Part shown: positions 11,762-22,011 of the stretch, piece by piece
Position numbering within the stretch: position 1 is the first letter of the stretch
Layout of the letters: each line of letters opens with the position of its first letter
Assembly (NCBI GenBank): GCA_032433595.1
Contig: JASWJB010000240.1
Span: forward strand, 1 to 64,000
Reading direction: 5' to 3'
Origin: Conoideocrella luteorostrata
Taxonomy: Eukaryota > Ascomycota > Sordariomycetes > Hypocreales > Clavicipitaceae
Length of the DNA stretch: 64,000 nucleotides
The notes under the pieces: generated by a model
What the model was told of the DNA's origin: nothing
What the model saw: only the letters and a program-made list of their open reading frames with translations
Database searches by the model: none
Made by a program: the position numbers and the translations under genes

Positions 11762-11885
11762 GTTGCTTAACTGACGTTGTGGTCGGTGTTTTCCCAGGAA
11801 GGCACTTTGCGAGAAGTAAAACTTTATCAAGAAAGCCATAAAACAGTTTAACTGACATTGTTACTATCCACTATCCACCGTCGGA

Positions 11886-11897
11886 GGGGGGGGGGGG
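11886..11897. repeat. G12 homopolymer
   Basis: Twelve consecutive G residues on the plus strand, in the spacer upstream of the F-box-like gene. Confidence 0.9.
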
Positions 11898-12552
11898 CCA
11901 ATGTGTTGACAGTTGCCTCAAAAACGGTAGGAGCAGTGAATGGCGCCAGCCGCGACAGGTGCCAGGCCGGAGTTGACGCCCGATGAGCAGTGCGTTGGAT
12001 TTTCAGTCTCGACGCTTTGCTCCTTCCTTTCATGAATGTTCGGATGCAAGAGCAACAATAACATAGTGAACAACAAACGCCGCAAGGAGGGAGAAGCACA
12101 ACTTGCGTAATCAGCATGCACTTGATCAGTCTCAAAGCACCCGCTGATATCCATACTTACAATGTTGAAACCCGCCAGTAAAGTGCAGAGAACATAATAA
12201 ATTAAGGCGTGTGTCAATAGCGCAAAGGATCTTCAGTTTTGTGTTTCATGATCATATTAAATTATTGTCTATGTCATCGAGTATGATGATATACTCTTTG
12301 GGAGCCGACACGATGCACGAAACAGGAAACAAAGAAAAACAGAAACCTGATGACTCCGGTTCAGGTCATCTGCCATGACCGCCCATAACCCGTAAACGCT
12401 AATACCCAAGATGTATGTGCCTATGCCAAATGCCTTATGTGAATCCCTTGTCCTATTGATTCATGCCCGCTCGTAAAATACATGTATGCACACTGTATGT
12501 AGTCTTCGTCATGGTAGTGCCCAGCCACGACGCAGTGAGTGATAATATCGAG

Positions 12553-12581
12553 AGTGTGTGTGTGGGTGTGTGTGTGTGTTG
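12553..12581. repeat. GT microsatellite
   Basis: Imperfect (GT)n run interrupted by GGGTGTG, in intergenic DNA. Confidence 0.8.
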
Positions 12582-13019
12582 GCCACTGAAGGCGATGGTG
12601 ACTGAAGTGCCAATCACGCTGGCCCCTTCTATGGCCGATCTAAATCCTTCTAATTCCTCTAGCCACTTTTTTCCGTGTCAAGCAAGAGAAAGTCTAGGGA
12701 TGGTTTTTTGTGTCTAAGAAAAGAAACAACCTGCCGTGTGTCTAGTGATGACAAGAGCGAAAGAATGGATGTTAAGTGTGGCCTGCATTTTGAGACAGGC
12801 AGGACACGTTACCACGAGTTGGCCTGTGGGTGCAACCGCGTTGGAGTGTTGCCGTGGCTCGTTCTGGCGGTTCGGCAGTAATTAGCGCCGTAGACCTGCA
12901 CAGTTGCAGTGCTGAGTGCTGAGCGCTGAGGCTGTCTGCCGTTGGCCACTAAAATCAGCCTCTGAACTTCGTCAACGGCAAGTTGTCCGACCAGTCCAGT
13001 TGATGGTTGCGCCTGCAGC

Positions 13020-13475
13020 TCAGTCTCGGTCCGAGTCGGGGTTCGGCGAGACCGCCAGCGAATGGCTGAGGTCGGCCCTGTCGATCTCCAGGCTGGGCGC
13101 CCGCGTGCAGCATGGACTTACGCCAATGAAGCTGAGCGTTTCAATCTGGCTTTGATCGCTGGCGCCAAATGTCATGGTGAAATGACTGAGCATCTCTTGA
13201 TGCTTGAGGTTTTGCAGCGTAAGCGGCCGCTGGCTGGGATGGATTTTTTTGTTCTTTCTTGACCTTTTGGATTCTTTTTCCGACTCGTCCTTTGAGCGGC
13301 GTCCCCATGTAAAGGTTCTTGCAAGTTTGCTGCTGCCGGTAGTGGATTTGTGTAATGAAGATGTCTCGCTCGTTGCCGCAGTTGTTGTGGTCGTGTTGCT
13401 GTCAGTCTGGGAGATGGTATCATCTGAACTGTCAGACTTGCGGAGCGCACGTCGAAAACGGTCTCGGATGGCCAT
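13020..13475 (-). CDS. small basic Ser/Thr-rich hypothetical protein
   Basis: A single exon encodes 151 residues. Residues 1-45 are basic then very rich in Ser and Thr with a TTTTTAATSE stretch; residues 55-80 carry a strongly basic cluster (GRRSKDESEKESKRSRKNKK) that could act as a nuclear localisation signal. It is followed by a segment, HPSQRPLTLQNLKHQEMLSH, which looks under selection and resembles conserved hypothetical proteins of hypocrealean fungi. The C-terminus is acidic and Ser-rich. There is no signal peptide or membrane helix. The start sits in good context and the frame uses G/C-ending codons typical of genes here. Function is unknown. Confidence 0.7.
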   Translation of the reverse strand: MAIRDRFRRALRKSDSSDDTISQTDSNTTTTTAATSETSSLHKSTTGSSKLARTFTWGRRSKDESEKESKRSRKNKKIHPSQRPLTLQNLKHQEMLSHFTMTFGASDQSQIETLSFIGVSPCCTRAPSLEIDRADLSHSLAVSPNPDSDRD

Positions 13476-16400
13476 CGTGGGCTGTTAAGTGGTTTTGATG
13501 TATGTGCAACGAAAAAGAAGAGCAATTGACTCTTTTTGGGGGGTGTCTTTGTTGCAGCGTTGATTCGAGATGTTTTTATATATGTCGCAGATCGAGGGGA
13601 ACAGTCTCAACGGAATCTGCGCGGTGGGAGGGTAGCAGATCTAAGGCACTTTAAAGGGAAACCGAGAACTTGGGAATCTGCAAACCTGGCAAGCCGGAAA
13701 GCACTGCAGATGCCGCCTCCGAGGGGGGGGACGCAGGAACCTAGTCGTGTAGTGGCGACGTCTTTTCGGCCCATTTTCGTCTTGGTCGCGGGTGGAGAGC
13801 ATGAAAGCGTGGGGAGTGGGAGAGAGGATGTGGAGTGCGGAGGCAGCAGACAGGGGTGGGTTGAATCCAAGGCAAAAGCTTCGGGGCGAACAGGGATCTC
13901 TGCGCAGCTTCACAGCGCCGGAAGGACGTCTGGATGCTGACAGCCAAAAAGCCCCAGCCTACACAGCAAAAATGGATCTTTTTATGGTGGAAGACTAGGC
14001 CGTTTGCAGTGGAGCCTCAGTGAAAAACCCGCCTACTTGCACCAGACAATTTTCCCAATAGGCTACTGGCGAGGTTTTATGGAGATTTTGGAGCCGCCGC
14101 AATGGCATGCCCCAGGTCTAGACTAGACCGGCCAGTCCGGGACACCTATGACAAGGTACGGAGTACGGAGTACAATACGGAATAATGCAGACGAGTCTGT
14201 ATTATTATTATGAACGGGGCACAGAGTTGGGGTTGGGGAATACAGAGCACTGTTCAGTACGCAGTACGTACTCTCAACTTGGAACATTGGAAATTGGCTG
14301 CCTGTGAAAGCCCCTAAGTCCGCAAGGTCAAGGGTTCGCGCCGCATCGAGTGCCAAGGACACAACTTAATGCAAGCTCCTCCGTGCATTACAGATACAGA
14401 CGGGCGAATGATACAAGGGAAGGTCAGTCCTGTCCCGTCAGTTGCGGCGCTGGATGAATCATAAGCCCCAACTCGACCATCCAGCCACCGCCTGAGAACC
14501 TTACCGTACTCGTCCTATTAGTTCAGGTCTCACACTCGCTTGGTTGATGTTCTTTGCTCTGACTGATCTGCAAAAGGAGAACACTAATTCGCGCTTGTTG
14601 GGGGAGTGGCTATTACGGGAAATGTCTGCGCCAAGTCTCATCGAAAAATTCTGCGTCGTCGATCCTCAGATTCCATGGCGGTTCTAGATCTCACTCTGTT
14701 GGGCCGCTCAAGCGGGAATTACGGCCGATTGTATATTACACAGTATGCAAGCCATGCATATCACTCACGGGTATGCCGCAGCTCGGGTGCAACGTGAGCG
14801 ATAATGTGCAGCGGCATAAGTCGGAATGCGGCCAAGTCTCCGTCGTCCGTGTGTGGACAGCGCGGACTAGGCTGCCAAACTGGCTATCGTCGCTCGGCTC
14901 AGGTTGGCACCTACCAAGCTGCTGTGTTACAACGTAGCAGCCAACAAGCTGCCTCCTTTTTTTTTTTTTTTTGGTCTCATTGCCCTCAGCCCTCTACCCC
15001 TCCGAAGCCATCCGTACAGGGAACGGCTAGACAGAGTCCACGACTTGGATTTCATGGGTCCGGAACATTCCCTGTTTCGAGAGCAAAAAATAGCTCCGTA
15101 CTTCGTAATGCCCCCATTAAAAACGTGACCGAGGTACTGCGGGCGCTTTCTGGCTGGTTTGGGCATGAGCCGACGTCATCAGGCCAGGTGCCAATAGCCG
15201 CCAATCCGCTCTCGAATAGTAGTAAACAGCCGTTTATTGGCCAGCGCCAGGTCTCACTCAGCATTTTACGTTGATCCAAGGCTTTCGACACTGTGCCTGT
15301 CTGACTTGTCAAACATGTCCGACCGCAACATGCTCCGACGGTTCCATCGCCGTAGGGTATACCGATGGCATGCCGAGGACACGAGTCCCTTGATCCTTGA
15401 ACGCAAACAATGTTGAACGGTAGCTAGTAGTCAAGTATTTTAAGTAGTTATACAACAGTGCCATAGTCTCTGGGTGCTGGGCCAATATGCAAATCTTACC
15501 CGTCGAATATCCGGCCCGACGGGTGTTGCGTCACAGACATTAATACCATGTCCAAAGTTTATCTGGCAAAATCGCTCAGTGGTCCCTGAAAGCATGGGCT
15601 TTCCCAGTGACCGCATCATTGCATCCACCCATTGACGATTACATTGGCGACACAAGGCATAATCATGCTTGTCTCTCAAGGGACCAAACCCCGTACGTGC
15701 CGGTGATACCTAATGATCGCTTATACCTGGCTTGGATGCTTATTTTTATGGCCCTTGAAGTAATGACTTGTATCCGTATTAGAAGAGCCAGCCCTGCTTA
15801 TATCAGGCAGAAAAATACTCTTGACAGTAGCTACGTAATGGATGAATCCCACAAACTGTAGTGAGTCGCGTCAAACCGCATTAGCTGGAGGCTATTTGCA
15901 TGAGGCGGTTTGGTGAGGCATATATATACTTTACATGAAGCAGGTTTGGCCCAGCGCCCCTAACCCAGGGTGGTGGTAACTAAAACTGTAATACGCTCAA
16001 TGAAGTAGGATGCTTCTTAGAAGCCATCGTTATACCCCGTACTCCGTACTTCGTACAAAGTACTAAGTAATAAGAATCGAGAAATCGAAATCAGCGAGGG
16101 CTCTAGGGTAGTCCACACCAATCGTCGTGTCAAGCCACGCTAAGGAGTTTTGGTTGCCGGATCCGATTCCCGGTTTGGTTACCAATAGAGACGACGCCTC
16201 GTGCAGGTACGGGAGTACCTTGCTGCCCAGCTACCCATCCAGAGCCCGTACCTGCCAACGCAGCTGACGTCTGTACCCAGGTCGCACAGCCCAGCCCAGC
16301 TCAGCCCAGCCTAGCAATTCGAGTTCGTGACCTCAGTCAGACCGGTGATCACGAATCCGTCGCGTGGTCACTCTCAGCACCACAATGGGCGTTTTATCAA

Positions 16401-16601
16401 CAGGTAGTTGATGTGTGCCGCGCCGCATTCTTTAAAGTCCTTCCCTTCTATCACCACCGTAGCAATTTTGTGCCTTTGGAACCCCCAACGTTCGCGCATG
16501 GTAGCTCCTCCTAGCCATGCCACCAAGCTCGCTCGAAGTTGCATAGTTGCGCACTTACCAAGTCACGTAACATCGGCGATATCATTGCTAAGGCTCCCGT
16601 T
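13476..16601. other. long intergenic stretch upstream of sugar permease
   Basis: Over 3 kb without a supported gene. It holds a TACGGAGTACGGAGTA cluster at 14156-14180, a T run at about 14957-14972, an interrupted CCGTACTCCGTACTTCG cluster at 16037-16060 and a CAGCCCAGCCCAG-type repeat at about 16289-16315. The right end must contain the sugar permease promoter and 5' untranslated region. Several open frames of 60-156 codons occur but none shows conserved sequence, splice logic or codon bias like the neighbours. Confidence 0.4.
14156..14180. repeat. TACGGAGTA element, tandem copies
   Basis: Tandem TACGGAG units followed by a TACAATACGG variant. This is one of many intergenic copies of the same short word in this window. 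Confidence 0.75.
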
Positions 16602-18524
16602 ATGACTGATTCACCAAGGAAGAACTCTGCAGATGAGCCAGGAGACATATCCGCCCAGCCTCTGAACAATGGACACCTGCGAGGAGAATCGGACGATCCC
16701 CAGAACGAAACATTACCCATGAATGCAACCGAGTCCGAAATAAACGAACGCTCGCCTCTACTCAGTAGTAATGATTCGAACACAGATTATGTGGCGGCAA
16801 GGCAGAACTTTGCCCCAGGAGACGTCGACAGAAGTCAGAAAACGAAGGGACTTTGGCACATGATTATGCTTACCATTGGCATTGCAGGCCTTCAAATTGC
16901 CTGGTCCGTTGAGCTATCGAATGGCTCTCCATACTTGCTTTCTCTTGGCCTGAGCAAGTCTCTCATGGCCTTGGTCTGGATTGCTGGACCTCTAACTGGC
17001 ACCCTGGTGGTGCCGTATGTTGGAATTGTCAGCGACAACTGTCGGTCCCGCTGGGGCAAGCGTCGCCCCTTCATGGTGGGCGGTACCATCGCCACTGTCA
17101 TCGGACTGTTGTTCTTGGCCTGGACGCGGGAAATTGTTGACGGAATCTTGGGTATTTTTGGGGCCGACCCCGAGTCTGAAGGCGTTAGGATCGTCGTCAT
17201 CATAGCAGCCGTCGTGGGCATATATGTCCTGGATATTGCTATCAATACAGTTCAAGCAGCCATCAGAGCGTTCATCGTGGACTGCGCTCCTGCACACCAG
17301 CAAGAAGAAGCCAATGCCATGGCTAGTCGTGTAACTGGGTTTGGAAACATTTTAGGATATCTTGCCGGCTATATCAATCTCCCTACGTATCTGTGGGTCT
17401 TGGGAGACAACCAGTTTAAGATTCTCTGCGCGATTGCAAGTATAGGAATCGCCATTACCGTTGCCCTCAGCGCGATGCTGGTGTCTGAAAGAGACCCGCG
17501 GGTGGATGGGTCGCCCCTGAATAAGACGCCAAGCATCTTCTCTTTCTTTTTTAACATCTTCAAGTCGATCAAACGACTACCCCCGCAGACAAAGCGGGTG
17601 TGCCAAGTTCAATTCTTTGCCTGGGTAGGGTTCTTCCCGCTGTTGTTTTACACATCATCGTACATTGGAGAGATATATGTTCAACCATATCTGGAAAAGA
17701 ACCCGAACATGACACCGGGGGAGCTGGAGGCGCTATACGAAAAAGCTACGCGCATCGGCACATTCGCTCTCCTGGTCAACGCTGTTGTCAGCCTCTTAAC
17801 GAACGTCTTCCTACCGTTCTTTATCGCTCCTACATTCGACAACCAAACAGTGTCTGTCAACAAGCACACTGGCCAGTCTGAGTCTGTGAAGGTCACAACA
17901 AAAGGTCTTGCGCGGGATTCGTACCTTGACTACCTGAAAATACCAGGATTTACCCTCAAAAGGGCGTGGCTCGGATCCTTGCTCCTCTTTGCAGGCTCAA
18001 TGTTTTGCACAGTGCTTGTTAAATCTGTGGCTGGTGCGACAGTTCTCATAGGCCTGGCTGGTGTTACTTGGGCCATGACACTTTGGGCGCCTTGGGCTGT
18101 TATTAGTGCCGAAATAAGTCGACGAGATGCTCTTGCTCGAGCAAAGAAGCTTCAGAACATGGCGGCGCCATTGAACAATGACCCGCACGCTCCATCATCT
18201 AGCCGCAACTCTCTGGAGATTGACCTCGAAGGAAGCCACGAGGAAGAGACTGACCAGGCTGGCGTCATTTTGGGCATCCACAACATGGCGATCGCGATTC
18301 CTCAAATGGTTGCGACCTTGGGATCAAGTGTAGTTTTCAAGATTGTGCAGAAACCACGTGGCACCCCCGGAGACCATAGTTTTGCCATTGTAATGGCGCT
18401 CGGCGGCATTTTTGTCCTGGGATCCTGCATCTTTGCCATCCAGATCAAAGATGACGCTGGCACAATCGAGACGCCCGTAGACGATGAGGGACAGGACCGT
18501 GCACTGCTCTCTGGCGGTGATTGA
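16602..18524 (+). CDS. GPH-family sucrose/alpha-glucoside:proton symporter
   Basis: A single exon encodes 640 residues from MTDSPRKNS. The first ~75 residues are polar and cytosolic. Twelve membrane helices follow, the first at about IMLTIGIAGLQIAWSVELS, which with GSPYLLSLG is the hallmark of the sucrose transporter (SUT/GPH) family. The loop after helix 2/3 has GIVSDNCRSRWGKRRPFMVGG, matching the family motif with RWGRRRP. A long hydrophilic loop (about residues 430-460) and a Ser/Glu-rich loop around 545-570 separate later helices. Fungal relatives such as S. pombe Sut1 import sucrose or maltose with protons at the plasma membrane; the substrate here is inferred only at family level. An in-frame upstream stretch exists but without an ATG, so this start is favoured. 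Confidence 0.9.
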   Translation: MTDSPRKNSADEPGDISAQPLNNGHLRGESDDPQNETLPMNATESEINERSPLLSSNDSNTDYVAARQNFAPGDVDRSQKTKGLWHMIMLTIGIAGLQIAWSVELSNGSPYLLSLGLSKSLMALVWIAGPLTGTLVVPYVGIVSDNCRSRWGKRRPFMVGGTIATVIGLLFLAWTREIVDGILGIFGADPESEGVRIVVIIAAVVGIYVLDIAINTVQAAIRAFIVDCAPAHQQEEANAMASRVTGFGNILGYLAGYINLPTYLWVLGDNQFKILCAIASIGIAITVALSAMLVSERDPRVDGSPLNKTPSIFSFFFNIFKSIKRLPPQTKRVCQVQFFAWVGFFPLLFYTSSYIGEIYVQPYLEKNPNMTPGELEALYEKATRIGTFALLVNAVVSLLTNVFLPFFIAPTFDNQTVSVNKHTGQSESVKVTTKGLARDSYLDYLKIPGFTLKRAWLGSLLLFAGSMFCTVLVKSVAGATVLIGLAGVTWAMTLWAPWAVISAEISRRDALARAKKLQNMAAPLNNDPHAPSSSRNSLEIDLEGSHEEETDQAGVILGIHNMAIAIPQMVATLGSSVVFKIVQKPRGTPGDHSFAIVMALGGIFVLGSCIFAIQIKDDAGTIETPVDDEGQDRALLSGGD

Positions 18525-18877
18525 TGTGGACACTCTCTTGTACATTCACTGTACACAGGTAGATAGACTGGGACGGCATATGGGCTAGGAACCAGCAGTA
18601 TTACATGTTTGAGTCTAATGCAAATTCATTTCAATTTTGAACGACCCGATAAACTACTTGAAGTGATGTTGAAACACAAACGGGATAGAGCATCTCGTCT
18701 CTCGTCTCTCGCATCTCCCTATGCCTCATTCACTCCTCACCTACCTACCACCTGTCGTTTCATTCATATTCTAAAAGGAACAGTTGTGGAGCGTCTCCGT
18801 AGTCGTACCCAAGGTCTACTTCTTTCCTCTTCCCTCTTGAGATAAAACTAGGATGCATCCTCGCCAATCTCATAGCG
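18525..18877. other. tail-to-tail spacer between sugar permease and small secreted protein
   Basis: Convergent 3' untranslated DNA. It contains a short CTCGTCTCTCGTCTCTCG repeat near 18692-18715. No gene seen. Confidence 0.4.
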
Positions 18878-18958
18878 TTACTCATGACACGGCCCGAACG
18901 GAACCCTCGTCTCAGCCGGAACCATGCCCTTGGACACATCGTACGCGGTAATACCATC

Positions 18959-19183
18959 CTAGTAGTAACACCATTTGGAACCATGATCGTCGCAGTATGT
19001 GAAATCGCAGGGCGATGATGCCTTTGCTTTGGTTAACGAGCTGGTAGGAGGAGTGCTTGTTGTTTGAGGTGATGGGACACGCGTCGCAGCGCGGGTTGGG
19101 GCTGGACAGCCATTGCTCCTGGTGGGCACGACGACTGCGGAGGCAAATGCGGCGAGGAGAGCGATGGATATGGGAGAGACCAT
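18959..19183 (-). CDS. small secreted cysteine-containing protein, possibly cut short by an in-frame TAG
   Basis: The open frame gives 74 residues. Residues 1-18 (MVSPISIALLAAFASAVV) form a clear signal peptide, then a Thr/Ser/Pro-rich linker, then a Cys-rich piece ending CDFTYCDDHGSKWCYY. The frame stops at TAG (18961-18959), but the same frame continues for 26 more residues (DGITAYDVSKGMVPAETRVP then FGPCHE) to a TAA at 18878. That extension has regular codons, the spaced Cys expected in such proteins and a plausible conserved ending, so the TAG may be a nonsense change of a Trp codon, a readthrough site or a sequencing error. An intron ending at this TAG would have to remove the Cys motif, and no good donor is seen. 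The role is unknown; a secreted effector-like or wall-associated protein is a guess. Confidence 0.6.
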   Translation of the reverse strand: MVSPISIALLAAFASAVVVPTRSNGCPAPTRAATRVPSPQTTSTPPTSSLTKAKASSPCDFTYCDDHGSKWCYY

Positions 19184-19596
19184 CGCGAAGTAAAATATTA
19201 GATGATTGCGTATGATGCTGGCTGTGTGTGATGCTGCATATGAAAGACGAGTAGGAATCAGTAGGATCTTGTGACTAGTGGATGGTGGATGGAGGATGGA
19301 GGATGGAGAATGGAGAATGGAGAAAAATGGAAGGAATAGATCACCATGACCCATGTTTTGTGTGCTTTGACGATGGTCAGGGTACTTCTTGAATGTGAGT
19401 TGCGAATTGCCTGCTTCGTTACGGTGATGATACTCGACACAGCAAGAGCAACCAGCCTATCGGTTCCGTTCAACCGCTGCGAGTGTCAATTTGGCACGTC
19501 ATGGACCTCTCTGGTCTGGTCAACTTTTATGAATTTGCTCGCAATAGTAGTACACTAGGATCTTGTTTTTACGGACATCCACCAACTAGCTTTAAT
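19184..19596. other. spacer with GGATGGA repeats
   Basis: It holds the promoter of the small secreted protein, with an imperfect 7-8 base repeat (GGATGGAG/GAATGGAG) at 19274-19326, and on the right the 3' side of the MAPEG gene. Confidence 0.45.
19274..19326. repeat. GGATGGAG minisatellite
   Basis: Imperfect tandem units GGATGGTG, GATGGAG, GATGGAG, AATGGAG, AATGGAG, about 90-140 bases upstream of the small secreted protein start. Confidence 0.75.
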
Positions 19597-19969
19597 TCAC
19601 ATGGCATTCAGCCCGGCCTTGACCCAAAGGGACATGCAGAAACCAACACTGACGGCGAACAAGGCGCTCCGAAGAATACTGAACTTACGGTTCGCACCGA
19701 GGTGAATGTAAGTGTACACGTAGGCGACCCGAGCGCACAAATAGCCAATGGCCAGGGTGTTGAGGGTTTTGGTGGCGAGGCCGGCCTGGTTGGCGGCGAT
19801 GACGCCGCCTGCGAAGACGCCCAGAGTTTCAAAGCCGTTTTGAGAAGCGCCAAGGGCTCGAGCGATGCGCTGTTGGAGCTGTAGTCGGGGATGTAAGCAT
19901 GAGAGACTTGCTAGTAGAGGGAGGGTGGTTTGTCAAGGGGAGAGGCTGTGTATATGGATATATATATAT

Positions 19970-20007
<38 letters not shown>

Positions 20008-20420
20008 TGTGTGTGTATGTGTATCAGCGCTGGGTTTTCAATGCTATAGAGCTCGAGCTGGTGTTGCTCTCAAGGAGACCTAGTAACCTACAGGCTTGTC
20101 AAGCTGGCTCTTGGAAAGGGCATCACGGAAACCTCGTGGATTGGCGTTGTCATAGACCTTGCCGGAGGATCCAACGGCGTACATGTGAGGGACGAGGCAT
20201 GTCATAAAGACAGCCGGGACCTGTAGTTACTATCTCTTAGCACGATGCCGTCTAGTTGGTTTGCTGCAGATTTCAGAGCTCTCCCGCCTTTGGTGCACTA
20301 CGTGGTGGCATCGTCGACATCAGAGATGGCCCTACAGGGCGAGGAGACGGCGCGGGTGCGGGCCAAACTCACGGTCAGGTACGACAGGTTTTTCGTCGCG
20401 TCGATGCCAAAGAAGGACAT
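19597..20420 (-). CDS. MAPEG-family membrane protein (microsomal glutathione S-transferase-like)
   Basis: Three exons (20420-20373, 20220-20092, 19878-19597) give 152 residues, typical of MAPEG proteins. The protein starts MSFFGIDATKNLSYLT and then has a membrane helix in VPAVFMTCLVPHMYAV. The family signature is seen in exon 3: RIARALGASQNGFETLGVFA (about residues 63-82), with the Arg, Asn and Glu that line the glutathione or lipid site. Three more hydrophobic helices follow. The family sits in microsomal membranes and conjugates or isomerises lipid or xenobiotic substrates with glutathione, but many fungal members are uncharacterised. The second intron is unusually long (213 bases) for this locus and carries a GA/GT microsatellite. 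Splice sites were placed by hand; the joined frame is open to TGA at 19597. Confidence 0.88.
19970..20022. repeat. (GA)n-(GT)n compound microsatellite in MAPEG intron
   Basis: A run of GAGAGA about 15 units long is followed by GTGTGT. It lies entirely within the second intron of the MAPEG gene. Confidence 0.9.
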
Positions 20421-22011
20421 GGTGGGTGTCTGTCTCCTTGGAAGTAAGGTGTGATGCGATGGTAGGAGGACGTGAATTGCGCAGCGGGAGGTCGGAGTGT
20501 AAAGGACTGATTTGATGGTCGCTGTTAAGGACGCACGGAGTAGTAATGCTTAATATAATAATACTGGCTGGATGGGTAAATGAATGGCCAAAAGCGTCGG
20601 AAGCTGTGCTGTGCTCTGCGTCAGTGGCGAATGGGAACAATGCTTTCACGAGCGGTGCCTGGGGCACACGGAGTTGATGACGCTATCAACATTCATCGAC
20701 GGTGGTGGTAATAGCTCGTGCAGGACTAACTGCGTATGGCATCGTGAGTACCCAAATTGGGGGATCTCATTTAACTGAGTCATCGCGGCCAAATTCATGA
20801 CGAAATGCGATTGCAGCCTAATTCTGACAAATTAAGAATCCACGGGTAGCTAGCTAACTAGGCGATTCGACCAAGCCATGCGTTTCGCGTTGGATGTTAC
20901 GATATTCGTATTTAGTCGTCTCTCGCCAGAGCGTGCGTGCGTCAGTTCGATGGCTCCGTTAAATTGCCTACTTCTCCCCGCCCCCATGAGCATGCACGTA
21001 CTCCGTACTCCGTACTCCGTGGTTGGTTATTAGTTAGTTAGTTACATCACTGCATTTGTTGGGGGTGGTACATAACTACCGAGCAAAGCTGGAGATCAGG
21101 GGAAATGCCCCGTTGCGGCAGACGGCAATGCGTCTACTGGGGGGTGATGGTGGCCCCGCTCAGTGGAACTCCCGCGGGCGTCTCTTGTCGAATGAGCCAG
21201 AAGGATCACCACACCACCATCGCTTGACCAGCCCAGCCGGCACGGCTGGCAGACGTGCTTTGGCCTCATCGTAGCCAACTTCGTCTAGGCCAGAGCCTCT
21301 CCATCTATGAAGCTGGTGAGAAGGACTTGGCATGGCCTTTTCGCCACTTTCAACGTATCCGTTAATATTGTACCTTTACACTGGGTTGTCGACACAACGA
21401 TGATCATATCTGGGCCCTTGTTATGGCTTGTGTGTAGGCGGTATGAATATGTACATGATGACGTTAGTAGCACGGAAGGTCGTGAACTGGAAGGCAACGA
21501 AGATACTGGACTTGCACACGTTGTCGAAAAAGGAGGAGAAACCACAAAGATCTAAAATGTACATAGATATTCGAGTAGTAACGTTAGGTGCTCAGCGACA
21601 ACGAATGTCGCAACGAGATCTATTGATCCGCTAGTTGTGGGTATATTGATACACTCTTGGTAATTCCAAACTGACACGGAAAGTGCGCAAGAACACGATT
21701 CGCACACAGCAAAAGAGGGCGGCCAGGGAGTCAATTCGCATGGGCGGGTCAGGCTCATGTTTCTAGATGTGGTGATACACCATAGAGCAGAGCTATAAGA
21801 TAACACCTCAGGTTTATTCAAGTTGCGGCACTCTTCCGCCTGTGCCGCCCCGAGTGAACCCGATGAGCACTGCCCGAGCCGACAACCCACATTGTTATCG
21901 GTCTCTCAATCATCTCTGAAATAACCCTCAGCGCTGTGAGGCTATTTTTATGCTTCGGCATGTCGATGATATCGACCACCGATGTACAGATCATGTACGT
22001 ACCTCGCTCCA
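20421..22011. other. intergenic, upstream of MAPEG gene
   Basis: The left part is the MAPEG promoter. A triple TACTCCG element is at 20997-21020. Around 21285-21560 frames are open on both strands for 80+ codons but show nothing recognisable. The right end joins the degenerate 3' end of the F-box relic. Confidence 0.4.
20997..21020. repeat. TACTCCG element, three tandem copies
   Basis: GTACTCCGTACTCCGTACTCCGTG, a tandem copy of the element recurring in spacers of this window. Confidence 0.8.

Larger units (their letters stand above)
11762..13019. other. intergenic with G12 run and GT microsatellite
   Basis: A run of 12 G lies at 11886-11897. A short GT-rich microsatellite lies at about 12553-12581. 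The interval is otherwise unremarkable and no gene is supported. Confidence 0.45.

Noticed and set aside
11762..11839. Longer N-terminus (26 extra residues) for the F-box-like protein
   Set aside because: The ATG at 11839 is in frame, but the added residues look unrelated to the rest; kept only as an alternative start.
16130..16200. Possible tRNA 3' half (GATCCGATTCCCGG)
   Set aside because: The T-arm-like stretch has no D-arm, anticodon arm or acceptor pairing upstream on either strand.
21285..21640. Overlapping open frames on both strands between MAPEG gene and F-box relic
   Set aside because: No start context, splice logic or recognisable sequence; both strands open equally, which fits chance.
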